Shown: in pieces, positions 27,460-36,878 of the stretch
Position numbering within the stretch: position 1 is the stretch's first letter
How the letters are laid out: the number at the start of each line of letters is the position of its first letter
Assembly: GCA_018241785.1 (NCBI GenBank)
Contig: JAFEDF010000240.1
Span: forward strand, 1-55,491
Direction: 5' to 3'
Origin: Pseudomonadota bacterium
GTDB taxonomy: Bacteria > Pseudomonadota > Gammaproteobacteria > Burkholderiales > Casimicrobiaceae
DNA length: 55,491 nt
Position numbers and translations under genes: made by a program
Notes under the pieces: model-generated
Databases searched by the model: none
What the model saw: only the letters and a program-made list of their open reading frames with translations
Told to the model about the DNA's origin: nothing

Positions 27460-27987
27460 ATGCACCGGCGCACCATCCTCATCGGCGGCGGGATCGCGGC
27501 GGTGGCCGCTGCAGCCGCCGGAGTTGCGGCCTACCGCGCGTCGCGTACGCGCGAGCGCGACGCGGCGGCGCTCCTCGCGCTCGTCCTGCCTGACCTCAGC
27601 GGACGCGAGCAGCCGCTCGCGCAGTGGCGCGGCAAGATCCTCGTGGTGAACTTCTGGGCAACCTGGTGCGGCCCGTGCCGCGAGGAAATGCCGCACTTCG
27701 TCCGTGCCCAGGCCGAACATGCTGCAACGGGGCTTCAATTTGTTGGTATCGCCGTCGATCAGGTCGATAAAGTCCGTCAATTCACCGATGAGCTCGGAGT
27801 GAACTATCCGATCCTGATCGGTGGCTACGGGGCCATCGAACTGTCGAGGGCGCTCGGCAATTCGGTGGGTGCGCTGCCCTTCACGATCGTCCTCGACCGC
27901 CAGGGTGCGGTCGTCTGGACCCACCTCGGGGCGGTCAAGGAGCCGCAGTTCAACACGCTCCTCGCCGGGCTGCTTACCCCTGCCTGA
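27460..27987 (+). CDS. TlpA/ResA-type thioredoxin-like protein
   Basis: A 175-residue membrane-anchored periplasmic thiol:disulfide protein. After a short basic head and a hydrophobic anchor (residues 7-25) comes a thioredoxin fold with FWATWCGPC (Cys70 and Cys73), GIAVDQVDKVRQF and the cis-proline segment ALPFTIVLD. It directly follows the DsbD-alpha gene, and the two may work as a redox pair in cytochrome or disulfide maturation. Confidence 0.88.
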   Translation: MHRRTILIGGGIAAVAAAAAGVAAYRASRTRERDAAALLALVLPDLSGREQPLAQWRGKILVVNFWATWCGPCREEMPHFVRAQAEHAATGLQFVGIAVDQVDKVRQFTDELGVNYPILIGGYGAIELSRALGNSVGALPFTIVLDRQGAVVWTHLGAVKEPQFNTLLAGLLTPA

Positions 27988-28132
27988 GCGCATTTTCGGC
28001 AAATCCCCCGATTCCCGGCCTGTTTCGCGCCGATCACCGGCGATCCTGCACTCATCTGCTGGACATCCATTCTGAATCACGGCAGACTCTGCGCGTTTCC
28101 CACAACGCCCCCGAATCTGCCGGGGCCCTCTC
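27988..28132 (+). promoter_or_regulatory. Leader region of accB-accC
   Basis: A 145-nt gap between tlpA and accB, where many relatives carry aroQ. No coding frame was found. It probably contains the accBC promoter, but no good hexamer pair stands out, and no clear ribosome site precedes the accB ATG. Confidence 0.25.
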
Positions 28133-28579
<447 letters not shown>

Positions 28580-28587
28580 CGGAACGC

Positions 28588-29964
28588 GTGGCGGGCGAGC
28601 GCGGCAAGCTGTTCGACAAGGTGCTGATCGCCAATCGCGGCGAGATCGCGCTTCGCATCCAGCGCGCGTGCCGGGAACTCGGGATCAAGACGGTCGTCGT
28701 CCACTCCGAGGCCGACCGCGACGCCAAGTACGTCGCGCTCGCCGACGAGTCGGTGTGCATCGGCCCGGCGCCGTCGGCGCAGAGTTATCTCAACATCCCC
28801 GCGATCATCGCCGCAGCCGAAGTGACCGATGCCCAGGCGATTCATCCGGGCTACGGGTTTCTCTCCGAGAACGCCGACTTTGCCGAGAAGGTCGAACGGT
28901 CGGGGTTCGTATTCATCGGACCGAAGCCCGAAACGATCCGCCTGATGGGCGACAAGATCAGCGCCAAGGCGGTGATGGCGAAGGCAGGGGTGCCTTGCGT
29001 TCCGGGCTCCGATGCCGCGCTCCCCGACGATCCGCGCGAGGTGGTGAAGATCGCCCGGTCGGTCGGCTACCCGGTGATCATCAAGGCGGCCGGCGGCGGT
29101 GGCGGCCGCGGCATGCGCGTCGTCCACACCGAGGCGGCGCTGCTGCCTGCCGTCAACCTGACCCGCACCGAGGCGCAGGCGGCGTTCGGCAACCCGAGCG
29201 TGTACATGGAGCGTTTTCTCGTGGCGCCCCGGCACATCGAGATCCAGGTGCTCGCCGACGCGCACAAGAACGCCGTGCACCTGTTCGACCGCGACTGCTC
29301 GATGCAGCGCCGCCACCAGAAGATCATCGAGGAGGCCCCGGCGCCGGGCATCAACCCGCGAGTCCTCGCGCGGATCGCCGACCGTGCCGCCGAGGCGTGC
29401 CGCAAGATCGGTTATCGAGGCGCCGGAACCTTCGAATTCCTCTACCAGGGCACCGAGTTCTTCTTCATCGAGATGAACACCCGCGTGCAGGTCGAGCACC
29501 CGGTCACCGAGATGATCACGGGACTCGACATCGTGCAGGAGCAGATCCGTGTGGCGGCCGGGCAGAAGCTTCGTCTGCGCCAGCGCGAGATCGCCTTCCG
29601 CGGACACGCGATCGAGTGCCGCATCAACGCCGAGGATCCGTGGACCTTCGTGCCGTCGCCGGGACGGATCACCGCGTGGCACGCTCCGGGTGGCCCCGGC
29701 ATCCGCGTCGACACGCACGTCTACCAGAACTACTTCGTGCCGCCGAACTACGATTCGATGATCGGCAAGGTCATCGCCTATGGCGACACGCGCGAGCAGG
29801 CGATCGCGCGCATGCGGGTCGCCCTGTCGGAGATGGTGGTCGGCGGAATCAAGACCAATATCCCGCTGCACCAGGAACTCCTCGCCGACGAGAAATTCCT
29901 CCGTGGCGGCACGTCGATCCACTTCCTCGAGGAGCGCCTCGCGCAGCGGGCGCAGGCCGCGTAG
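28588..29964 (+). CDS. accC: Biotin carboxylase of acetyl-CoA carboxylase
   Basis: A 458-residue ATP-grasp enzyme that carboxylates biotin on AccB. It contains [46 protein letters not shown] (ATP lid), [14 protein letters not shown] and [15 protein letters not shown]. The GTG at 28588 is used as start because it gives the usual short head before [15 protein letters not shown] 28621 is the alternative. prmA follows after 4 nt. Confidence 0.95.
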   Translation: MAGERGKLFDKVLIANRGEIALRIQRACRELGIKTVVVHSEADRDAKYVALADESVCIGPAPSAQSYLNIPAIIAAAEVTDAQAIHPGYGFLSENADFAEKVERSGFVFIGPKPETIRLMGDKISAKAVMAKAGVPCVPGSDAALPDDPREVVKIARSVGYPVIIKAAGGGGGRGMRVVHTEAALLPAVNLTRTEAQAAFGNPSVYMERFLVAPRHIEIQVLADAHKNAVHLFDRDCSMQRRHQKIIEEAPAPGINPRVLARIADRAAEACRKIGYRGAGTFEFLYQGTEFFFIEMNTRVQVEHPVTEMITGLDIVQEQIRVAAGQKLRLRQREIAFRGHAIECRINAEDPWTFVPSPGRITAWHAPGGPGIRVDTHVYQNYFVPPNYDSMIGKVIAYGDTREQAIARMRVALSEMVVGGIKTNIPLHQELLADEKFLRGGTSIHFLEERLAQRAQAA

Positions 29965-29968
29965 CCGC

Positions 29969-30895
29969 GTGACGGGCGCGCCGCACGCGACGTACCGGGC
30001 GTTGCACATCGAGATCGCGGCGCAGGACGCCGGCGCGTGGTCGGATGCGCTGCTCGAGGCGGGCGCGATGTCGGTCGACGTCGCCGATCCGGCAGCGGGA
30101 ACCGCAGGCGAGACGCCGCTCTACGCCGAAGGCGCCGGCGACGCTCCGGCGTTCTGGCCGGTGTCGCATCTCGTCGCGCTGTTCTCCCCCGGTGACGATC
30201 CTGCTTCCGCGCTCGCCGCCGCCGCGCAGACGCTGCGAGGCCCCGAGCCCGCGAGTGACGTCGTCGAAGTCGCCGATCGCGACTGGGTCGCGTCCGTGCG
30301 CGCGCAGTTCGTCCCGATCGAGGCCGCTCCCGGCCTGTGGATCGTGCCGAGCTGGTGCCGGCCGGCCGATGCCGGCGCAGTCAACGTCGTCCTCGATCCC
30401 GGCATCGCGTTCGGAACGGGCTCGCATCCGACGACCGCGATGTGCCTCGCGTGGCTCGCGCACACCGTCCGGAGCGGCGACTCGGTCCTCGACTACGGCT
30501 GCGGATCCGGCATCCTGGCGATTGCGGCAGCGAAGCTCGGCGCCGCGCGCGTCGAAGGCGTCGACGTCGATCCGCAGGCGGTGCAGGCGAGCGCCGACAA
30601 CGCGCGCATCAATGGCGTCGGGGCGAATTTCCGGCTCGCCGGAGGCGACGATGCCTCGGACCGGTCGCGCTTCGACGTCGTGGTCGCCAACATCCTCGCC
30701 AATCCGCTGCGCCTCCTCGCGCCGGTCCTCGCGAGCCGTTGCCGGTCCGGCGGGCGCATCGCGCTCGCGGGTATCCTCGAAGCGCAGGCCGACGAGGTCG
30801 TCGCCGCGTATGCTCGCTGGTTCAGGATGCGGCGCGAAGCATGCCGCCACGGCTGGACGCTGCTCGCGGGCGAACGTACCCCCGGGGATTCGTGA
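29969..30895 (+). CDS. prmA: Ribosomal protein L11 methyltransferase
   Basis: A 308-residue SAM-dependent methyltransferase that trimethylates ribosomal protein L11. Family motifs are DRDWVASVRAQFVPI, DPGIAFGTGSHPTTAMCL, LDYGCGSGILAIAA (SAM loop) and VVANILANPL with the NxL catalytic region. The GTG start lies 4 nt after accC. The stop overlaps the next GTG (GTGA), indicating coupling to the zinc-ribbon gene. Confidence 0.94.
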   Translation: MTGAPHATYRALHIEIAAQDAGAWSDALLEAGAMSVDVADPAAGTAGETPLYAEGAGDAPAFWPVSHLVALFSPGDDPASALAAAAQTLRGPEPASDVVEVADRDWVASVRAQFVPIEAAPGLWIVPSWCRPADAGAVNVVLDPGIAFGTGSHPTTAMCLAWLAHTVRSGDSVLDYGCGSGILAIAAAKLGAARVEGVDVDPQAVQASADNARINGVGANFRLAGGDDASDRSRFDVVVANILANPLRLLAPVLASRCRSGGRIALAGILEAQADEVVAAYARWFRMRREACRHGWTLLAGERTPGDS

Positions 30896-31959
30896 CCGAT
30901 TCGCAATTCACCCGCTGCCCGGGTTGCGCGACCGTCTATCGCGTGACTTCCGCACAGCTCGCTCTGCGCGAGGGGCAGGTCAGGTGCGGGCACTGCCGCG
31001 CGGTGTTCGACGCCACGGCGCATCGCGTCGATCTCTCTGTCCCGGTTCCGCCGTCCGCGTCGCCGTCCGCGTCGCCGTCCGCGTCGCCGTCCGCGTCGTC
31101 GTCCGCATCGCCGTCGCATGCCGGCGTCGACGACGAGCTCGCGCGCGGCCGCGCGACCGTCACGCTGCGCGACGCGAGCGCGCTCGAGATCGCGCCGGGC
31201 GAGGAGAAGGAGAAGCGGCAGGAGGATGAGCAGCAGGACGAGCAGCAGGAGGAGCAGGGGGGCGCGATGGTCGCGCAGCCGGTGCCGGTGGAGGTCCCGG
31301 CGCCGGCCGAGGTGCTCGCTGAGGGCGCAGCCTCGCCCGCCGAGGCGGCAGGGCCGCCCGCGGAAACGGCCGCAGCAGCGGTTGAAGACACAATCCCATC
31401 GGCGGGGACGGCCGAGGAACCCGTCGACGTCGCGGAGCTCGAAGCGGCCCGCGCGGCGCTGCGGCCGCGAAAGCGCCACGCGCGCAGCGGCAACGTGTTC
31501 TATGCAACGGCCGTCGTCGTGCTGGTTGCAGCGCTGGTCGTTCAGTCAGCGGCGCTCTTTCGCGACGAGATCGCGACGCGGCTCCCGCGGGCGTCCGGGG
31601 CTCTCGATCGGCTATGCCGGGTGATCGCGTGCATGACCGGGCCGCGCCGCGACGCCGCTTCACTTTCGATCGAAGGTTCAGACCTCCAGGCCGACCCGGC
31701 CCATCGCGGCCTCCTCGTGCTGACGGCGACGCTTCGGAACCGTTCGGCGCGCGCGGCCGCGTGGCCGGACCTCGAGCTCACGCTGACTGATTCGTCCGAC
31801 CAGGCGGTCGTGCGGCGCGTCCTTTCGCCCGACGACTATCTCCCTGCCAGCGCGCGGGCGAACGGGCTCGCCGCGCACAGCGAACGCCAGGTGCGCCTGT
31901 TCCTCGATGCGAGCGCCACGCGGCAGGTCGGCTACCGGCTGTACCTCTTCTATCCCTGA
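30892..31959 (+). CDS. Zinc-ribbon / DUF3426 membrane protein
   Basis: A 355-residue protein. The N-terminus is an MJ0042-type zinc ribbon with CPGC (9-12) and CGHC (32-35). It is followed by a low-complexity Ser/Ala/Pro linker encoded by 12-bp repeats, then a charged Glu/Gln run (about residues 104-122). A single transmembrane helix (VFYATAVVVLVAALVVQSAALF) follows at about 205-226, and the DUF3426 domain makes up the C-terminus. The family usually follows prmA in betaproteobacteria, as here. Its role is unknown; the layout suggests a cytoplasmic metal ribbon coupled to a periplasmic domain. Confidence 0.82.
   Translation: MTDSQFTRCPGCATVYRVTSAQLALREGQVRCGHCRAVFDATAHRVDLSVPVPPSASPSASPSASPSASSSASPSHAGVDDELARGRATVTLRDASALEIAPGEEKEKRQEDEQQDEQQEEQGGAMVAQPVPVEVPAPAEVLAEGAASPAEAAGPPAETAAAAVEDTIPSAGTAEEPVDVAELEAARAALRPRKRHARSGNVFYATAVVVLVAALVVQSAALFRDEIATRLPRASGALDRLCRVIACMTGPRRDAASLSIEGSDLQADPAHRGLLVLTATLRNRSARAAAWPDLELTLTDSSDQAVVRRVLSPDDYLPASARANGLAAHSERQVRLFLDASATRQVGYRLYLFYP
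31051..31110 (+). repeat. Five 12-bp tandem repeats in the DUF3426 linker
   Basis: Four identical units CCGTCCGCGTCG followed by one variant (TCGTCCGCATCG) encode a run of Ser-Ala-Ser-Pro. The unit is a multiple of three, so copy-number change alters only linker length. Confidence 0.9.
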
Positions 31960-32000
31960 CCTTGCGCGCGGCACCGTCCGGTGGCATGCATCCGCGTATT

Positions 32001-32137
32001 TGCACCGTTCTGGAAATCGAGCTAAGGTAGGTGCACCAGAAACGTGCAATGTACGCGGGACCCCGTTTCGGGTACGCTGATAAGTCTTTTTAGATCAATA
32101 CGTTGAGTGCTGCACCTCCGGTGGCACGCTCGTCGCT
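32001..32137 (+). promoter_or_regulatory. NtrC enhancer sites and sigma-54 promoter of glnA
   Basis: Two 17-bp NtrC-like sites occur: TGCACCG-TTC-TGGAAAT at 32001-32017 (good left half) and TGCACCA-GAA-ACGTGCA at 32032-32048. They are 31 bp apart, three helical turns. Downstream, TGGCACGCTCGTCGCT (32122-32137) is a sigma-54 promoter with GG (32123-32124) and GC (32135-32136) separated by exactly 10 bp. Transcription should start near 32147, placing the NtrC sites at about -107 and -138. The consensus patterns are established; the assignment here is from inspection. Confidence 0.8.
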
Positions 32138-32214
32138 AGGGTCAGGCTGAACCCGACCACGGCGGCGCCGGCACGTCGATCGGCGCGCCCTCACCCCTCT
32201 CAGGAGATCGCTGC

Positions 32215-33627
32215 ATGACCACCGCGGCCGATGTGCTCACGCTGATCAAGGACAAGGAAGTCAAGTTCGTCGACCTGCGCTTCACCGACACGCGCGGCAA
32301 GGAGCAGCACGTCTCGGTTCCGGTCAGCGCCTTCGACGCCGACAAGTTCGAATCGGGACACGCGTTCGACGGCTCGTCGATCGCGGGCTGGAAAGGCATC
32401 CAGGCCTCGGACATGCTGCTGCTGCCCGATCCGGCGACCGGCAACCTCGACCCGTTCGCCGAACACACGACGCTGATCCTCACCTGCGACGTCATCGAGC
32501 CGTCCGACGGGAAGGGGTACGAGCGCGACCCGCGCTCGCTCGCCAAGCGCGCCGAGGCCTACCTGAAATCGACCGGCCTCGGCGACGTCGCGTACTTCGG
32601 TCCCGAGCCCGAGTTCTTCATCTTCGATGCAGTCGAGTGGTCGGTGGACATGTCGGGCAGTTACTGCAAGGTGTTCTCGAGCGAGGCGGCGTGGTCGAGC
32701 GCCGAGAAGTTCGAGGGCGGCAACATGGGTCACCGTCCGGGCGTCAAGGGCGGCTACTTTCCGGTTCCTCCCGTCGACTCGCTGCAGGACATCCGCTCGT
32801 CGATCTCCCTCGCGCTCGAGCAGATGGGCGTGCCGGTCGAGGTGCATCACCACGAGGTTGCCACGGCGGGCCAGTGCGAAATCGGTACGCGCTTCGCACC
32901 GCTCGTGCAGCGTGCCGACTGGCTGCAGATCCTAAAGTACTGCGTGCACAACACCGCCCACGCGTTCGGGAAGACCGCGACCTTCATGCCCAAGCCGATC
33001 GTCGGCGACAACGGCTCGGGGATGCACGTGCACCAGTCGGTGTGGAAAGGCGGCAAGAACCTGTTCGCCGGCGAGGGCTACGCGGGCCTTTCGGAATTCG
33101 CCCTCTACTACATCGGCGGCATCATCAGGCACGCGAAGGCGCTCAACGCGATCACCAACCCCGGCACGAACTCGTACAAGCGCCTCGTCCCGGGATTCGA
33201 GGCGCCGATCAACCTCGCGTATTCGGCCCGCAACCGCTCTGCATCCTGCCGGATTCCCTACGTGAGCAATCCCAAGGGCAGGCGCGTCGAGGTGCGCTTT
33301 CCCGACCCGACGGCGAACCCCTATCTCGCGTTCTCGGCGATGCTGATGGCGGGGCTCGACGGCGTGCAGAACCGGATCCACCCGGGCGACCCGATGGACA
33401 AGAATCTCTACGATCTCGAGCCCGAGGAGGCGGCGAAGGTGCCGCATCCGTGCGCGTCGCTCGACGAGGCGCTCGAGAGCCTCGATCACGACCGCGAGTT
33501 CCTGACGCGCGGAGGCGTCTTCACCGACGACATGCTCGATGCCTACATCGATCTCAAGATGGAAGAGGTGACACGCTTCCGGATGACGACCCATCCGGTC
33601 GAATACGACATGTACTTCAGTCTCTGA
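32215..33627 (+). CDS. glnA: Glutamine synthetase, type I
   Basis: A 470-residue dodecameric enzyme forming glutamine from glutamate, ammonia and ATP. It has [12 protein letters not shown], the metal-site segment [40 protein letters not shown] and the adenylylation loop [12 protein letters not shown] with Tyr399. The AGGAG ribosome site fixes the start. It is controlled by the sigma-54/NtrC region upstream and is followed by the ntrBC pair after one small gene. Confidence 0.97.
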   Translation: MTTAADVLTLIKDKEVKFVDLRFTDTRGKEQHVSVPVSAFDADKFESGHAFDGSSIAGWKGIQASDMLLLPDPATGNLDPFAEHTTLILTCDVIEPSDGKGYERDPRSLAKRAEAYLKSTGLGDVAYFGPEPEFFIFDAVEWSVDMSGSYCKVFSSEAAWSSAEKFEGGNMGHRPGVKGGYFPVPPVDSLQDIRSSISLALEQMGVPVEVHHHEVATAGQCEIGTRFAPLVQRADWLQILKYCVHNTAHAFGKTATFMPKPIVGDNGSGMHVHQSVWKGGKNLFAGEGYAGLSEFALYYIGGIIRHAKALNAITNPGTNSYKRLVPGFEAPINLAYSARNRSASCRIPYVSNPKGRRVEVRFPDPTANPYLAFSAMLMAGLDGVQNRIHPGDPMDKNLYDLEPEEAAKVPHPCASLDEALESLDHDREFLTRGGVFTDDMLDAYIDLKMEEVTRFRMTTHPVEYDMYFSL

Positions 33628-33727
33628 GCGCCTGCCGTCAGGCCGGCCCCTGCGCGCTTCGCGCCTCGGCGCCGTCGCGTCGGGCCGGTCGACGCAGCGC
33701 GGCCGGGTTTGGTTAAACTTGGGGGCG

Positions 33728-34231
33728 ATGGCCCAACGTGAACCCCGTGCGAACGCGAAGCGCGTCTGGCTCGCCTGCCTCGCGGCGGCGGCCGTCCTCG
33801 CGCTCCCGGTGCCGGCAGGTGCCGCGATCTGCAAGTACCTCGACGCCGACGGGAACATCGTCTACTCGAACGTCGCGCCGGCCAAGGGACTTCGCAAGCT
33901 CTCCTGCGACATCGTCGAGGAATCGCCGCGGCGCTCGCCGGATCGCGGCGCGGGCACGGCATCCCCCGCCGATTTTCCGCGCGTCGCGCCCGACGTGCAG
34001 AAGAGCCGCGACGACACGAGGCGCAGGATCCTCGACGACGAGCTCGCCAAGGAGCAGAAACTCCTCGCTGCGGCCCAGCAGGAATACGGCAACGGAGCGC
34101 CGCAGCCGCTCGCCGACGAGAAGAGCGACGCCGAGAAATACCGCGAGCGCATCGAGCGCCTGCGCCAGGCGGTCGTCCTGCACCAGCGCAACATCGACGC
34201 GTTGCGCAAGGAGATCGCGGCAACGCGCTGA
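33728..34231 (+). CDS. DUF4124 periplasmic protein
   Basis: A 167-residue exported protein. After a signal peptide (LACLAAAAVLALPVPAGA) comes a DUF4124 motif, ICKYLDADGNIVYSNVAPAKG, a short beta domain found in many proteobacterial periplasmic proteins. The second half is a charged helical region (residues about 95-165) likely to form a coiled coil. The ATG at 33728 is preferred over a TTG at 33719. It regularly sits between glnA and ntrB in betaproteobacteria, with unknown function. Confidence 0.8.
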   Translation: MAQREPRANAKRVWLACLAAAAVLALPVPAGAAICKYLDADGNIVYSNVAPAKGLRKLSCDIVEESPRRSPDRGAGTASPADFPRVAPDVQKSRDDTRRRILDDELAKEQKLLAAAQQEYGNGAPQPLADEKSDAEKYRERIERLRQAVVLHQRNIDALRKEIAATR

Positions 34232-34252
34232 CTTCGCGGGAGCCGGCGGCTG

Positions 34253-35350
34253 ATGCTGCATCTCGTTTCGCCGTCGCCACCCGAGGGCGTCGCGCGCGCG
34301 CTCGAGCGCGGTCTCGAGCTGATCGCGACTGCCGTCGTCGTCCTCGACGACGCGCATCGCATCGGCTGGGCGAATCCCGCTGCCGAGAACCTGTTCGAAT
34401 GGTCGGCGGCTCGTCTTCGCGGGCAGACGCTCGACAGCGTGCTCGGCCGCGCGCCGGGGCTCGACGATCTCGTCGGGCGCGCGGCTGCGACGGGGGCACC
34501 CTGTGCCGAGCAGGAGCTCGAGCTCGACCTCCCGGGCAGGGGCCGCCTGCACCTCGCGTGCACGGCGTCGCCGGTCGACGCGCCGGGCGCTGCGCTCGTG
34601 CTCGAATTCAGACGCATCGACCAGCAGTTGAAGGTCGCGCGCGAAGCGCGCCAGCTCGAGCAGCAGGAGGTCAATCGCGAGCTGATCCGCAATCTCGCCC
34701 ACGAGATCAGGAACCCGCTCGGCGGCATCCGCGGCGCCGCGCAGCTCCTGCAGGTCGAGCTCGATCGCCCGCAGCTCATCGAATACACCGAGGTCATCAT
34801 CGCGGAGGCCGACCGGCTGCGAACGCTCGTCGATCGCCTTCTCTCGCCGCACCGCGCGCCCGCGTACCGGAGGATCAACGTGCATGAAGTGCTGGTGCGC
34901 GTAAAGGGGCTCGTGCAGGCCGAGTTCCCGGCGATTCCGGTCATCTGCGATTTCGACACCAGCCTGCCCGACATCGACGCCGATCCCGGCCAGCTCATGC
35001 AGGCGGTGCTCAACATCGCGCGCAACGCCGCGCAGGCGCTGTCCGCGGCGGCGCAGCCGGCTCCGACGGTCGGATTGGTCACGAGGGTCGCCCGCGGCGT
35101 CACGCTCGCGAGGCGCCACCACCGCACCGCACTCTCGATCGCGATCGAGGACAACGGGCCCGGCATCGCGCCGGAGCTGCGCGACCGGGTCTTCTTTCCG
35201 CTGGTCTCCGGCCGCGACGGCGGCAGCGGCCTCGGCCTCACGATCGCCCAGACCTACGTGTCGCAGCACGGCGGCACGATCGAATGCGAGAGCGCGCCGG
35301 GACGCACGGCGTTCAGGATCCTGCTGCCCCTCACGGCGCCGCGCGGCTGA
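34253..35350 (+). CDS. ntrB: Nitrogen sensor histidine kinase NtrB (GlnL)
   Basis: A 365-residue cytoplasmic kinase that phosphorylates NtrC when nitrogen is scarce and is switched to phosphatase by PII. It has an N-terminal PAS domain (VVVLDDAHRIGWANPAAENLF), an H-box NLAHEIRNPLGGIRGAAQLL with His150, and an ATPase domain with NIARNAAQA, DNGPGI and GSGLGLTIAQ. It has no transmembrane segment. ntrC follows after 12 nt. Confidence 0.94.
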   Translation: MLHLVSPSPPEGVARALERGLELIATAVVVLDDAHRIGWANPAAENLFEWSAARLRGQTLDSVLGRAPGLDDLVGRAAATGAPCAEQELELDLPGRGRLHLACTASPVDAPGAALVLEFRRIDQQLKVAREARQLEQQEVNRELIRNLAHEIRNPLGGIRGAAQLLQVELDRPQLIEYTEVIIAEADRLRTLVDRLLSPHRAPAYRRINVHEVLVRVKGLVQAEFPAIPVICDFDTSLPDIDADPGQLMQAVLNIARNAAQALSAAAQPAPTVGLVTRVARGVTLARRHHRTALSIAIEDNGPGIAPELRDRVFFPLVSGRDGGSGLGLTIAQTYVSQHGGTIECESAPGRTAFRILLPLTAPRG

Positions 35351-35362
35351 GGCACTTCCGGC

Positions 35363-36835
35363 ATGGACGTGACAGGCATCTCCGAAGCCGCCGCGAGCCC
35401 CTCCGCCGCGGCGGAGGAGACGGTCGTGTGGGTCGTCGACGACGACCGGTCGATCCGCTGGGTGCTCGAGAAGGCGCTCGCGCGCGAAGGCATCGCACAC
35501 CAGTCGTTCGCGTCGGCGTTCGAGGCGCTGCAGGCGCTGTCGGTCACCCGGCCGCAGGTGCTGATCTCGGACATCCGCATGCCCGGCGAATCGGGCCTGT
35601 CGCTCCTTCGCGAGATGCGCGAGCGCCATCCGCAGATCCCCGTCATCGTGATGACCGCGTATTCCGATCTCGACAGCGCGGTCGCCGCATTCCAGGGAGG
35701 CGCATTCGAGTATCTGCCGAAGCCATTCGACATCGAGCACGCGCTCGCGCTGATCCGCCGCGCGGCAGCCGAGGCGACGAGCGTTCCCGACAGCCATGGG
35801 GCGGCGGCGCCGGCAGCCGAGATCCTCGGCAGGGCGCCCGCGATGCAGGAAGTCTTTCGCGCCATCGGACGTCTGTCGCAATCGTCAGCGACGGTGCTCA
35901 TCACCGGGGAGTCGGGAACCGGCAAGGAGCTCGTCGCGCGTGCGCTGCACCGGCACAGCCCGCGCGCGGCGGCTCCGTTCGTCGCCATCAACACCGCGGC
36001 GATTCCGCGCGAGCTGCTCGAGTCCGAGCTGTTCGGACACGAGCGCGGCGCGTTCACCGGCGCGCAGGCGACACGCCGGGGACGCTTCGAGCAGGCCGAG
36101 GGCGGGACGCTGTTCCTGGACGAGATCGGCGACATGCCGCCCGAGCTCCAGGTGCGCCTCCTGCGAGTGCTCGCCGACGGCGAGTACTACCGTGTCGGCG
36201 GCCACGCGCCGCAGCGGGCGAGCGTGCGCATCATCGCCGCGACGCATCAGGACCTCGAGGCACGTGTGCAGCGCGGCCTGTTCCGCGAAGACCTGCTGCA
36301 CCGCCTCGACGTCGTTCGCCTGCGCCTCCCTCCGCTGCGCGAGCGCGCAGGCGACATCGCTCCGCTCGCCCGCCATTTCCTGCACAAGAGCGCGCGCGAG
36401 CTCGCCGTCGAGCCGAAGACGCTCACCGACGACGCGCTCGATCTGCTCGCGCGCTTTCCGTTTCCCGGCAACGTGCGCCAGCTCGAGAACGTCTGTCACT
36501 GGGTCACCGTGATGGCACCGGGTCAGCGCGTCGACGTGGCCGACCTGCCGCCGGAAGTGCGTGCCGGGGCGGGTGCCGCGACCGGTGGCGATGCCGGCTG
36601 GCAGCACGCGCTCGACCGCGAGCTCGGCGCCGCACTCGCCCGCGGCGAACGCGGCGCCGGCGAGCGGCTGCAGCGGGAGTTCGAGTCCACGCTGATCCGG
36701 CGCGCGCTGATGCATACCGGCGGCCACCGGTCCGAGGCCGCGGCGTGGCTCGGATGGGGACGCAACACGCTGACGCGCAGGATCCAGGAGCTCGGCCTCG
36801 CGGCCGAGCTCGGCTCGCGCCGCAGTGATGGTTGA
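35363..36835 (+). CDS. ntrC: Nitrogen regulation response regulator NtrC (GlnG)
   Basis: A 490-residue sigma-54 activator. The receiver domain has the acidic cluster VVDDDRS and phospho-acceptor Asp70 in ISDIRMPGESG. The AAA+ domain has GESGTGKELVARA (Walker A), the sigma-54 contact loop GAFTGA, and DEIGDMPPELQ (Walker B). A Fis-type helix-turn-helix closes the protein (RSEAAAWLGWGRNTLTRRI). It should act at the two sites upstream of glnA. Confidence 0.95.
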   Translation: MDVTGISEAAASPSAAAEETVVWVVDDDRSIRWVLEKALAREGIAHQSFASAFEALQALSVTRPQVLISDIRMPGESGLSLLREMRERHPQIPVIVMTAYSDLDSAVAAFQGGAFEYLPKPFDIEHALALIRRAAAEATSVPDSHGAAAPAAEILGRAPAMQEVFRAIGRLSQSSATVLITGESGTGKELVARALHRHSPRAAAPFVAINTAAIPRELLESELFGHERGAFTGAQATRRGRFEQAEGGTLFLDEIGDMPPELQVRLLRVLADGEYYRVGGHAPQRASVRIIAATHQDLEARVQRGLFREDLLHRLDVVRLRLPPLRERAGDIAPLARHFLHKSARELAVEPKTLTDDALDLLARFPFPGNVRQLENVCHWVTVMAPGQRVDVADLPPEVRAGAGAATGGDAGWQHALDRELGAALARGERGAGERLQREFESTLIRRALMHTGGHRSEAAAWLGWGRNTLTRRIQELGLAAELGSRRSDG

Positions 36836-36878
36836 TGGTGTAGGCTGCGCCGCTGATCGCCACCGCAAGGACCCCGCC

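Noticed and set aside
33652..33664. Intrinsic terminator after glnA (GCGCG-CTT-CGCGC)
   Set aside because: The stem is only 5 bp and no U-tract follows; such words are expected by chance at this GC content.
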